A DNA stretch of 64,000 nucleotides from an uncultured Desulfomonile sp. (GTDB lineage: Bacteria > Desulfobacterota > Desulfomonilia > Desulfomonilales > Desulfomonilaceae): positions 52,163-116,162 of the forward strand of contig CAJBEZ010000104.1 in assembly GCA_903952205.1 (NCBI GenBank), written 5' to 3'. The notes under the pieces were generated by a model, which had not been told where the DNA came from, did no database searches, and saw nothing but the letters and a program-made list of their open reading frames with translations. The translations under genes and the position numbers were made by a program. Below are positions 17,545 through 28,100 of the stretch, in pieces; the first letter of the stretch is position 1, and the number at the start of each line of letters is the position of its first letter.

Positions 17545-19328
17545 GACGCCTCCTCAATAGCATCAAATTTGCAAACCTCTTGGCATGTGCCGCATCCGAC
17601 GCAGAGCGCGGCGTTGATTCTCGAGAAGCCTTTTCGTTTCTTGCCCTTTTCCGGAACATCTATCTTGACAAATTCCAGGGCTGGGCAACCGGTGTTTATA
17701 CAACTTTTGCATCCGGTGCAAACGTCCTGTTTTATTCTAAAAGGTTTGTCCGGCAATACTCGACCCGTTTTAAGTAACGCGCAGGGGGCCCTTGCGATTA
17801 TAACCGAAGGCTCAGATACTTCTAGCTCTTCTTTAATAGTCTTTTCCAGTTCCTTAATTTTATACGGATTTACTATCTTAACTCGTTTCAGTCCAAATGA
17901 CTCACAAAGTTTTTCAACGCTTACGTTTACGGACGGTTCCTCGCGTAAGGTAAATCCTGTGCCTGGATGATGCTGGGCTCCGGTCATGGCGGTGATTCTG
18001 TTGTCTAAAATTAAAACCGTAGAATGGCCACCGTTGTACGCCAACTCAAGTAGTGGTGTCATTCCTGAGTGAAATAAAGTCGAATCACCAATAACTGCGA
18101 CCGCTTTTCCCCCGGCTACGTCTTTGAGTGTTCTGGCAAGACCAGACGCTATTCCTATGCCCGCTCCCATGCATAGGCAGTTATCGAGCATACCAAGAGG
18201 GGGAAGGGCCCCCAATGTGTAACATCCAATGTCACCAGCCACGTAAACCTTGTTTTTCTTTAGCGCGGTAAAAGTAGCTCGGTGAGGACATCCCGGGCAC
18301 ATGTTGGGAGGTCTCATAGGAAGTTCTATGTCTATCGAACCGATACTTTTTGCCGAAGATTTGCCGGTGATGGCAATTTCCAACTTTTCCGGAGACAACT
18401 CTCCACACCGACCGGTTAGGTTTTTCCCTTCGACAGATATTCCCATCAATCGAATAGCCTCTTCAAGAAATGGATCAAGTTCCTCGATAACTAACAGCTT
18501 GTCCACTTTTGAAGAGAAGTCGCGAATCATCTTTTCGGGAAGTGGCCAGACCATTCCAAGTTTCAAGAAAGACGCTTTAGGCATGACTTCGTAAGCATAC
18601 TGAAATGCAACCCCGGACGAAATTATTCCAACCGATGTGTCACCCATGATGACTTTATTGTAAGGAAAGGATTCGGCAAATGCGGCTACATCTTTTAATC
18701 TCTGTTCTACCAAGGGGTGTTTTTTTCTGGCCATGGCGGGAAGCATCACATATTTAACAGGATCTTTCTTGAGCCCTAACTCTCTCTTGCCTTCCTTGCG
18801 TTCTGCCAGTTCAACCAGTGACATTGAATGTGAAATTCGGGTTGAACTCCTGAATATGACAGGAGTATCAAACTGTTCACTAATCTCTAGAGCTTCCCCG
18901 ATCATGTCTTTGGCTTCCTGGCTGTCTGACGGCTCCAGACAAGGCACTTTACCAAATTTGGCGTAATTTCTCGTGTCCTGTTCATTTTGAGATGAATGCA
19001 TTTCCGGGTCATCACAAACCACAATGACCAATCCCCCGTTAATTCCCGTGTAGGAGAGTGTCATGAATGGGTCGGCGGCCACGTTAAGCCCAACATGTTT
19101 CATTGCCGCAAGTGTCCTTGAACCGCCATAAGATGCGCCGGCCACCACTTCAAGCGCCACCTTTTCGTTTGGGGCCCACCCAGCGATAATTTCCGGGTAC
19201 CGTTCCCCAATATATTCTAGAATCTCTGTACTGGGTGTTCCCGGATAAGCTGAGGCTAACCTGACCCCATACTCGTAAGCCCCTCGCGCTATTGCCTCAT
19301 TTCCTGATAATAGCTCTTTCACAGTCAC
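17541..19328 (-). CDS. iorA: indolepyruvate:ferredoxin oxidoreductase, alpha subunit
   Basis: The 595-residue subunit has the pyrimidine domain first (ASAYPGTPSTEILEYIG), and a TPP-binding domain around residues 350-480 (RPPNMCPGCPHRATFTALK, DIGCYTLGALPPL, AVIGDSTLFHSGMTPLLE). At the C-terminus are two ferredoxin-type clusters (CTGCKSCINTGCP and CVGCGTCQEVC). That order is specific to IorA. The start is a GTG preceded by AAAGGTGA. It forms a two-gene operon with iorB. In anaerobes the enzyme degrades aromatic amino acids or runs in reverse to assimilate aryl acids. A paaK gene 28 kb away could supply or use the same aryl-acetyl-CoA pool. Confidence 0.96.
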   Translation of the reverse strand: MTVKELLSGNEAIARGAYEYGVRLASAYPGTPSTEILEYIGERYPEIIAGWAPNEKVALEVVAGASYGGSRTLAAMKHVGLNVAADPFMTLSYTGINGGLVIVVCDDPEMHSSQNEQDTRNYAKFGKVPCLEPSDSQEAKDMIGEALEISEQFDTPVIFRSSTRISHSMSLVELAERKEGKRELGLKKDPVKYVMLPAMARKKHPLVEQRLKDVAAFAESFPYNKVIMGDTSVGIISSGVAFQYAYEVMPKASFLKLGMVWPLPEKMIRDFSSKVDKLLVIEELDPFLEEAIRLMGISVEGKNLTGRCGELSPEKLEIAITGKSSAKSIGSIDIELPMRPPNMCPGCPHRATFTALKKNKVYVAGDIGCYTLGALPPLGMLDNCLCMGAGIGIASGLARTLKDVAGGKAVAVIGDSTLFHSGMTPLLELAYNGGHSTVLILDNRITAMTGAQHHPGTGFTLREEPSVNVSVEKLCESFGLKRVKIVNPYKIKELEKTIKEELEVSEPSVIIARAPCALLKTGRVLPDKPFRIKQDVCTGCKSCINTGCPALEFVKIDVPEKGKKRKGFSRINAALCVGCGTCQEVCKFDAIEEAS

Positions 19329-19778
19329 TTCACCTTTCGTTAATTTCCAGGATCCAGGCTAAATAGAAGCTGGACCACATTACAGATGGAAAACTTTCAT
19401 CGACTGCCGGCGTAATAATCAAAAGTATGCAATCTGCCGACCTTGTTGCGCCAAGATGATTTGAGAGATCATCCTAGTATTACCTCAACAGTCTGTCAAT
19501 ATTTTCATACAGGTGACAATTCACGTCAAGCGCCGGATCGAGTATCAGACAAATAACATGCCGTTATAATGTAACTATGTGTTCAATATAGTAATATAAC
19601 GATTTTCCTGGTCGTTCAGTAAAGTGAAATAGTGTTCAGTCCGGAACCCACCACATATAATCGTTGCAACTTCTTAAGCGTTAAAACTCCTCTGCATTAT
19701 TATTGATTTATCTAAAAAAAAATGTTAATAATGTGAACAAATTGCGTCATCACAACAGTATATTTTGAGAGATTCTTA
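19329..19778. other. 450-base intergenic region, no gene seen
   Basis: This AT-rich region separates the divergent iorA and L,D-transpeptidase genes. Every reading frame is short. It holds a TATAAT-like element (CGTTATAATG near 19563) and repeated TGTTCA/CGTTCA words between 19575 and 19640, but no clear -35 partner or hairpin. It presumably carries the promoters of both flanking genes. Confidence 0.4.
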
Positions 19779-20840
19779 ATGATCAGAATACTGGCCCTGA
19801 TTTTAAGCGTGAATTTTTGTCTGTTCTCATCGGCCAGAGGGGAATTTGTATTTCCGGCCAACGTTCATGAGAACAATCCTGTCTTAGTACAATTTAATCC
19901 AACTTCAACCCCTAAGAAATATCGACAGATCGGAGGAAGTGTTGACAACGCTCGATCCAAGCTTGCTGCGGCGCACTCTTCCAACCCTCGGCGCAAAAAA
20001 GAAGTACAGCGCAAGGATCAAACAGATTATCCTCCTGCAAATGATATCGATTCCAACAATTTGTTGAGAGTTGGAAATGGATCATCAACTCTTCCTGGCG
20101 GCAGGTCTATTTTTGAGATAAGAGTGCCCGGTGACCCTCGTTCCAGCATTGAAACCCAATCTCAGCTTCTAAAATCATCATCGGCGCCGTCTTCGCCGAT
20201 CGATCCCCAAAAAGGCCAAAGCCTCTCTGCGCCAGGTGATTTTCTAAAAAGACTTGGAAGCATTCCAAAATTTGATTTCACTGTTGAGAAAAAGCAATTT
20301 GAAAGAATGGAAATCCTAGTCAGCCATTCAACTCACATTTTTCGTCTCTTGGCGCATGGCAAAGATTCATCCGCCCATTTGCTTTACGAGTGCAAAATTG
20401 GTCTTGGGGCCCCGGCATTTCCGACGCCGGTCGGAGTATATTACGTCACACACATTTATGATGACGATCCGTGGTGGATACCGCCACCAAACAGAGCTTG
20501 GGCGGCGGGGGACTCACCGAGCAAAAGAGTATATGGAGGCACCATGGCGCCTTTGCTAAAGAAAAAAAATGTCTCCCCCAAGAAGAAAGATCTGTCAGAA
20601 GAGGATCGTATAGAAGGGCCTGTTAAACTCGAAGACTACGGTTACAGATTCCACGGCACTAGCGCTCCTCGAAGCATCGGTCGAAATCAGTCCCATGGTT
20701 GTGTCCGAATGATTTCTGATGACGCTAGAAAAGTAGCCTGCATAATCAAGGATCGAGTAGGAATCGCCGACCGTAAGGAATCAGAAAACGGGTCTTACGT
20801 GATACTGAAATCACCGATCAGGCTGAACCTAGTTAAATGA
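19779..20840 (+). CDS. L,D-transpeptidase (YkuD domain), exported
   Basis: The 353-residue protein begins with a signal peptide (MIRILALILSVNFCLFSSARG). A low-complexity, Pro/Ser-rich linker of about 140 residues follows, then a YkuD catalytic domain from about residue 180. The catalytic motif is FHGTSAPRSIGRNQSHGCVR, with His306 and Cys308. YkuD enzymes make 3-3 peptidoglycan cross-links or attach lipoproteins to the wall. An insert rich in Lys (KKKNVSPKKKDLSEED) sits between the first strands and the active-site motif. Gene order gives no further clue. Confidence 0.88.
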   Translation: MIRILALILSVNFCLFSSARGEFVFPANVHENNPVLVQFNPTSTPKKYRQIGGSVDNARSKLAAAHSSNPRRKKEVQRKDQTDYPPANDIDSNNLLRVGNGSSTLPGGRSIFEIRVPGDPRSSIETQSQLLKSSSAPSSPIDPQKGQSLSAPGDFLKRLGSIPKFDFTVEKKQFERMEILVSHSTHIFRLLAHGKDSSAHLLYECKIGLGAPAFPTPVGVYYVTHIYDDDPWWIPPPNRAWAAGDSPSKRVYGGTMAPLLKKKNVSPKKKDLSEEDRIEGPVKLEDYGYRFHGTSAPRSIGRNQSHGCVRMISDDARKVACIIKDRVGIADRKESENGSYVILKSPIRLNLVK

Positions 20841-20906
20841 AGTTTCTATAACTAGTGGTTTGATATGAAGGTAAGAAAATAGGGCTCTAGTTGCCGCTCT
20901 GTCCAA

Positions 20907-21428
20907 TCAGGTTTCCTTATTGTAAGTAGGGGCGTTCTTTGAAGTCTTACCCTTCAGAAAAACATGATAATACTCGTAAGTCAAAGGTCGGCCATCATCT
21001 AATGTCTTTGAGAAAACCACTTCCCCGACAAAAACTGTATGAGTAACAACATCTAGGGTATGAGTGACATTGATTTCCATCACGCCTAGCGAGTGATCCG
21101 TTACCAATGGGCATCCTGAAGCGCCCTCTATATGTCCAACGTTTTCGAATTTGTTGACGTCCCTGCCGGACTTGAAACCAAAAAGCCCTATAAATGGGAA
21201 CGGGGTGGAATCTTTTAGCACGGATACGCCAAAGCGTTTGCTGGAAGAGATGAGTTCGTGAGTGAAATTCTTTTGATTGATTATGACAGCGAAACAAGGA
21301 GGATCAGATGTCACCTGAATAACAGTGTTGACTATCTGGCCATTTTTCCTATTGCCGTCAAACGATGAGACTAAATAAATACCGTAACTAACTTCTCGGA
21401 ATAGATTGCGATCGACTTCAGGAACCAT
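20907..21428 (-). CDS. flavin reductase-like (FMN-binding split barrel) protein
   Basis: The 173-residue protein matches the flavin reductase-like/flavoredoxin pattern: an early YGIYLVSSFDGNRKNGQIVN stretch, then VTSDPPCFAVIINQKNFTHELI, and FGFKSGRDVNKFENV. Those three segments are the FMN-binding loop region of this family. Such proteins bind FMN and carry electrons between NAD(P)H or ferredoxin-type partners. Related proteins in anaerobes often join a rubredoxin or flavodiiron domain at the C-terminus; here the protein stops after the flavin domain. It is convergent with the L,D-transpeptidase. Confidence 0.8.
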   Translation of the reverse strand: MVPEVDRNLFREVSYGIYLVSSFDGNRKNGQIVNTVIQVTSDPPCFAVIINQKNFTHELISSSKRFGVSVLKDSTPFPFIGLFGFKSGRDVNKFENVGHIEGASGCPLVTDHSLGVMEINVTHTLDVVTHTVFVGEVVFSKTLDDGRPLTYEYYHVFLKGKTSKNAPTYNKET

Positions 21429-21530
21429 TGGAAACCTCTCTGGTCTCAGTAATTAGCAACATGGGTTACAGATACGACGTTCTGGTTACAATGGGTTTGT
21501 CACCAGATTGTTGGAAAAGACATTGGAAGT

Positions 21531-21890
21531 CAATCCACTGATTGGCCCCAATCTTTCTCAACGGCGTAATCAATTATTTTGTCTACATAATCCGCAGTAA
21601 TGGCGGGCTGCGCTATGAAGTAAGGTGTCAACATCTTCGAGTCCAGGGTATTCGCTGCACCATCGTTCCCATTGTTCGTCCGCTTCCAGTATATCTCCCT
21701 TGAACCATTTAAGAGATCCTGCGCTCAGCGGAAGTCCCATGCTACTAAGTAAACGCACCGTATCCAATTTTCGCGATTCATTTCTGTAATGCGCCCAGAC
21801 GTTGTGGCCGCGCTCCAACAAATTCGCCAATAGATACTCTCCTAGGAATCCCGTTCCCCCTGTAAGAAGAACATTCATAGAATCGGGCAT
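21531..21890 (-). pseudogene. remnant of a thioester reductase / NAD-dependent epimerase-like gene
   Basis: From 21890 a frame encodes NVLLTGGTGFLGEYLLANLL, the NAD(P)-binding start of extended short-chain dehydrogenases of the thioester-reductase/male-sterility type. It continues to KWFKGDILEADEQW and DVDTLLHSAA, then ends at 21570 after 106 residues. Functional members are about 250-400 residues. In the next frame over the same end, MLTPYFIAQPAITADYVDKI and the following residues to a stop at 21531-21533 look like a genuine protein C-terminus. The simplest reading is an internal deletion with a frameshift that removed the catalytic YxxxK part. It lies 283 bases upstream of the megasynthase and is divergent from it. 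Confidence 0.6.
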
Positions 21891-22173
21891 GTATCCTCCG
21901 CAGGCTTCAAGCGCCTGAGATGAAAATCCAGTTTAACTTAACAGTTTAACTCATTAGTGGAAAAAATTACAAATTAAAATCGGTGGAGAATGAACTGGGT
22001 AGAACTCCAATATTATCCGCTCTACGATGGAACTATATTACCGACGACACGTGGTTTCCTTTAGCTATGATTTGCCTCGGAGGTTGACTTATCCAGGAGT
22101 TTTTTGATTACATGGCAAGCCTAATGAGATATACTATAAGTTTAATTTAATTACTTCAAGCAAGGGTGTTCGG

Positions 22174-25100
22174 ATGTCCCACATAAACGATCCTGTTTCC
22201 CTCACTTTTCTCTGCAAACCCAACGATATTTCATCATCACTGATAAACACGGCGAGAAATATAGGTGTACGCGTTGCCTTCGATCTCGGATCAGCAAGCC
22301 CAGCGGTCTATCAGGGAAAACTTCTTGTTTCAGACGCTTCCAAGGACACAGTGGATCTCAAGATCTCTCCAGCGCTTCTCTCCGATCCCGGACTCATTTC
22401 AATATTGCGGGAAATAGATGTTGCAAGGCTCTGGGTTGAACTTGAACCAGCCTTTGTTCAGGATGATATAGACGCTTTGCTAAATCAGATAACTTCAATA
22501 AGCAATTATTTCAACGTAATTCCAATTGTGAGCGATGCTGATCTGATACTTAAAATCATCGAGGGTTTTCCTGAGATAGGTTCTTTTGCCATCAAAGGAA
22601 ATGAAGCTTCCGGTTTCGTTGGTTCGGAAACGCTACTTACCCTGTTTTCCTTAGCTTCGACTATTAAGATACAAAAAGGCTCTGAAAAGGAAATTTTGAT
22701 ATGGGGAGGAATCTCATATCCAGAGGTAGCCGCAGCATTTGTGGCGTGTGGCGCAAAAGGAATAGTCTTTGAAAGTCTTCATTGGCTGACCGATCTCATG
22801 AACATAGATGGAGAATGCAAGAAACGGATAGCCAACTTAAGAGCCGATCACACTGAACTCGTGGGCGGCGCCCTTGGAGTATTTCTCAGATTGTACAACA
22901 AGGGGAATTCCAAATCGGTAAAAGAACTTAAATCCTTTGTCGGATCTTTATGTGGAGCGGAGGTAAGAGACGAACAACGAACCTTCTTTGTTAAACACGT
23001 TTCGGATAAGTTTCAACACCCTAGGGATAGCGACTTTGCGAGAGATGAATTAATCCCTTTGGGAGTGGAGGCCGCTTTCGCACTTTCTTTTGTCCGTAGG
23101 TACGGAGATTCTACGGAAACCGCGTTGAGTAAATTCAAAGATCATATTGAAATGTTGCTGAGATCAGCCGTAAAACAAAGCTCCTCATTTGCTGATAGCG
23201 ATGCCGCCAGAGAAATGGGAACCCATTACCCATTTATCCAGGGAGCGATGTCGTGGATTACAGATTGTCCTGAATTTTCTTTGGAGGTTTCAAAAGCCGG
23301 GGCTTTACCCACTTTGGCTCTAGGCTTGATGGATTCCAGAACGCTCGAGCAAAAATTTTCCGGTCTGGACGGATTAATGGGCGAAAGGCCATACGCTGTA
23401 AACATAATAACTCTGGCTGAGAATCCTTACCGTGAAGAGCAAATTGAATGGGTAAAGTCCAAAAAACCCAGATTTGTAGTAATAGCCGCCGGAGAGCCAT
23501 CGCATGCCAAGTCACTCACTTCAGAGGGAATAGAAGCTATTTATATTGCTCCTAATGAAGAACTTCTTAGGTTGGCGTTAGAAAATGGAATCAAATTTGT
23601 GGTGCTGGAAGGTCATGAAGCCGGAGGCCACGTCGGGACCCACAGTTCTATAACCCTTGCCCAGATAGCTCTAGAACTAAAAGATCGTCAGCCTGCCTTA
23701 TTTAAAGACACGAGGATGATCTTGGCAGGGGGGTTCTTCAACCGTTTGACAGCGGTTATTGCCTCAATCATCGGAGTTGACGGACTACAGATGGGAACCG
23801 TTTACTTAAGTTCAAGGGAAATCGTCAAAACAGGAGCTTTACATCCCATTTACCAAAAAAGAATTCTTGAATCCCCTCCAGGCGAAACTATCGTTACAGG
23901 AGAAAGTTCGGGGCTACGTGTCAGATCTTTGAAGTCAGCCAAAATTGAGGCCATCTGTTCTTTGGAACGCGATTTTGTGTCAGGATCTCAAGATGAAAGT
24001 TCTTTTCGAAAAGAAATTGAGGCCTTGAGCGCTGGAAGCCTTTTTGTCGCAGCCAGGGGCATGGACAGGCCGGATGGAAAGCCCCTAAATGAATCGGCGA
24101 TACTTGAACAGGGGCAGTTTATGAGTGGCGCATGCGCTGGAATGCTAAATCAGCCGGTGTCTCTCATACAGATTCATGAAAATCTTGCCGTAGGTCTGGA
24201 GAATGAACCTTTCACATTGACGGAAAGTCTCTATGGATCAACTCGTGAGCCCAACGATTCATGCAGGGATTTCTCCTTAACAAAAAGCCGCCAAACAATT
24301 GGGAAAACTACTTTGAGCAGCCAGCCTATCGGTTCGGAGCGAATCGCAATTACTGCGATGAGTATAGTCAACTCTCTTGGAAACAGCCCTGCGTCCATTA
24401 TTCGCGCCAGTCTGGACTTAAAGAGTGGAATCGTTCCGGTTCCATCTTCAAAGTGGAATCACGAATCTTTTTTCAACTCTCGGGTACGGGCTCCAGAAAA
24501 GACATATTGCCGCTTCGGAGCTTTCCAGGACCTTGAGATATCAAGAAAGGAATTGGGAATCCCTCCCCAGGACTTCAGGACTATGGCTGAATCGACCAAA
24601 GTTACGATGTGGCTCGCACGAAACGCCATCCTTGAATCCGGTATCCTTGAATCAAATGTGCCTATGGAAAGAATAGGAGTGCTAATTTCACAGAATTCAG
24701 GCGAGGCGGCGTCTACACTGGAAGAGATGATTATTCGCGGGTGTTCCCAAAAAATACTCTCGGACATTAAGAACGTCATAAACCTTAATGCTGATCAGGA
24801 ATTGGCCATAAATGAAGAGATTAGAAAGAAAAGGCTGGCTGTAGATGACACAACTTTATTGGGAAGGCTCAATTGTTCAGCAGGCGGTTTCATTTGCAAC
24901 AAATACGGATTCATGGGACCAAGCTTCTCATTGTCGGCTGCCTGCGCTACATCTCTAGTGGCGCTTTACAGCGCATACCAGATGATCAGGAATGGTGTCA
25001 TCGACGCAGCGGTGGTGGGTGGAGGCGAAGAGCTTCTGACTCCAATGCATTTTCTCGAGTTTTCGGCCCTTGGAGCTCTAGCTGGGCTGTCGGGAATCAA

Positions 25101-28100
25101 TAGAGAGCCCTCTGAATCCAGTCGTCCTTTTGATTTGGACCGGGACGGAATGGTTCTTGGTGAAGGCGGCGCCATGATAGTCATCGAGCGAGAATCAGTC
25201 GCAAGAAGTAGAGGAGCGAGCATATTTGCGCTAATAACGTCGATGGGAGCAAGCAACAACAACCAGGGCATGGTTGAATCTTCAAGGGAGACGCAAGAGT
25301 TGGCCATTAAGGCCTCGTTTACGGATTCAAGGTATGGTCCGGAATCTGTCGACCTAGTTGAATGTCATGCGACCAGCACCAAACAGGGGGATATGGAAGA
25401 GGCGCAGGGATTGAAATCCATCTTCACAAATGGAAGACCACCGGTTCTTGCTTCCTTCAAGTCGCAAATCGGTCATACATTGGGGGCTTCTGGGCTCAAC
25501 AGTATGATAAGAGGCATAATGGCGATGAGGGAAAAGACATTGCCTCCTACAAAAAATTATTCAAAACCAGATCCCGAAATTAATTTGGAATCAGATGGAT
25601 TTAGAGTTCTTGCCGAGCCTGACGACTGGGCGTCTCGCAATGGTGATCCACGAAGGATGCAGGTAAATGCGTTTGGTTTCGGTGGATCCAATTATGTGGT
25701 TCAAATTGAAGAGTCAAGAGATGAGGAGGCTACGAGATTGGTTACATTCCCTGAAGAGAACAAAATACCGAAAGTTGGACGCACTGCAGCTTCTTTGCCG
25801 GAAGGGATTTATTTCTTCAATGGAAAGATAGCCGATACTGAATGTCGTATTTCCGTTATCGCGGATTCTGAAAGTTCAGCTATCAAGAAAATCAAGAAAG
25901 AGGATTTTGATTCTTGCGAGACCTCTATAGGAGATAAACGCCTCAAGACTCTTGCACGACAGGGCATTTACCTTGGGGTGATTGATGACGCTGTTCCCAA
26001 AATGGCTTTCGTCTTTCCTGGACAAGGCTCACACTATGCGGGAATGGGAAACGAGTTGTACAACAATTTCCCGGTGATCCGGAAGTGGATGGACAAAGCC
26101 GCGGATGTAGCGGAATTTGATCTGTTGAAATTACTGTTTTTCGACAAAGAAGAAGATCTCCAGAAAACTAGATGGCAGCAGCCTGCTTTGTTTACACTAG
26201 AGTTTGCAATGGCGCAGTATCTCGTGTCACTAGGTGTGCGTCCGTCTGCGCTGGCGGGGCACAGTCTTGGCGAACTCACAGCCCTGTGTCTTGCTGGGGT
26301 ATACTCCTTTGAAGATGCGTTCAGAATTGTGAATAAGCGTGCTGTTTGCATGGACAAAGCATGCAAAATGAATGTGGATCCGGGTGTCATGGTGGCCTGT
26401 GACGCTCCGCTCGATGTAATAAACGAACTTATCAAGGCCTCAGATGGTCTGTTCGTGACCAACATAAATTCTCCGAGACAGATTGTAATTGGCGGCAATA
26501 CAGAGGAATCCAAAACGGTTGCTTCAAAGCTCAAGGAAATGGGCTACAGAAGCACTGTTCTAAGGGTTAGCATGGCATTCCACTCGCCGATAATGAGGTG
26601 CATTCATGACGAACTCAAGGAGTTCATAGACGGAATAGATTTTTACCCTCCCGAGATTCCTGTCATATCCAACACTACTATGCGTCCTTTCCCACAGGAT
26701 ACGGAAGAAATAAAAACTACTGTAATGGCCCATCTGGAATCGCCTGTCCAATGGTTACAGAATGTCCATACCTTGTGGAATGAGTTTGGAGTAAGGCTAT
26801 TTGTGGAAGTTGGTCCGCGGGAGATACTTACAAACATGATCCAAGATACCATTGAAGAAGCCGCCTGTATCCAGACCTGTCTACCGTCAGCGGAATCGTT
26901 GATGTTCAAAACGGCGATGGCCCAACTCTATGCCAAAGGAGCGTTGAATGTGAGCCAGGCAAAAGAGTTGACCGGCCAATCAACTGGGGGTGGAGAAAAT
27001 GGCCCCATGAAGAGGGAACAGGAATTATTTGTGGAACCCGTCTTTAAGAATTTACAATCGTCCCAAAATGATTTGCGAGAAATAATACAGAGTGAAATCA
27101 ATACATTTATTATTGAAACCTTCGGGAAGTTCATAAAACCGGCGGTATTGACGCGAGTGCGTCAACTAAAAGGAGAGCGTTTCAGTGAAAATGATCTGGA
27201 CAGGGAAATGCTAGATTTGTTTGGAATTGGGTTGGTTTCTACGACCAGTGTACCACCTCTTAGGAATATAGAGTCTCCAAGGTTTATTTCTTCCGGTAGT
27301 CCTGAGCCTTCCCTGCCGGAAACGGCGCCGTCTGAGCCAGATACTACAGAAACAATTATCCAAATAATTATGGAAGTGACTGGATATGAAAGGGACGAGA
27401 TAGAGCCTCATATGGATTTGAGGGAAGACCTTTCGATACGCTCGAGTCGACTCCCTGTAATCATGGACTCGGTGGAGAGCCGTTTCGGCATAAAAGTGGA
27501 ACTTGAAGACTTTATGGATGTGAGAACTATCAAAGATTTGTCAGATCGGCTCGAGTTAGTGCTTTCCAGAAAGACTCCTTCCCAAGTGGTTTCTTCTCAA
27601 GATGAACAAACTAATACCGCTACAGTAGTTCATCCACCGGGAGAACAAATCAAGCGACTAATTTTCACGGAAACTCTGGTTCAGAACGAATCATTTCAGC
27701 CTCTTGAACTAAGTCCGCTCGACTCGATCATCATCATTGGACCGGCTACGTCCGCAGAACTATGCAGAAACTCCGGAGATGTTTTCCGTCGCGATTACGG
27801 TGTAAACATTAAACACATTATCTATAGTGTAGGAGAAAAAGAATCCAACACAGATTTGTTGTCCGAGGGAGGACTGGCCGAAATAAGGGACCTGATTCAA
27901 AGTTCTGAGTCATTGGCGGGAGTGGTTTTCATAACGGATGAAACCTTTGAATCACGAATTGCCGACTCTCCGTTATTGTCGGAATGTTTGCTGGTATTGT
28001 TCAGGATTCTACAAGAATTCGTAGAAAAGCACACAAAGAAGATGGCGCTATTCTTGCAAATTGGAACCGAATCCCCCAGCCTTTTTATGGAAGGGGCCAC

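Noticed and set aside
26034..26534. 166-codon minus-strand ORF inside the megasynthase AT domain
   Set aside because: Antisense to the GHSLG-containing region; the coding frame is clearly the plus strand.
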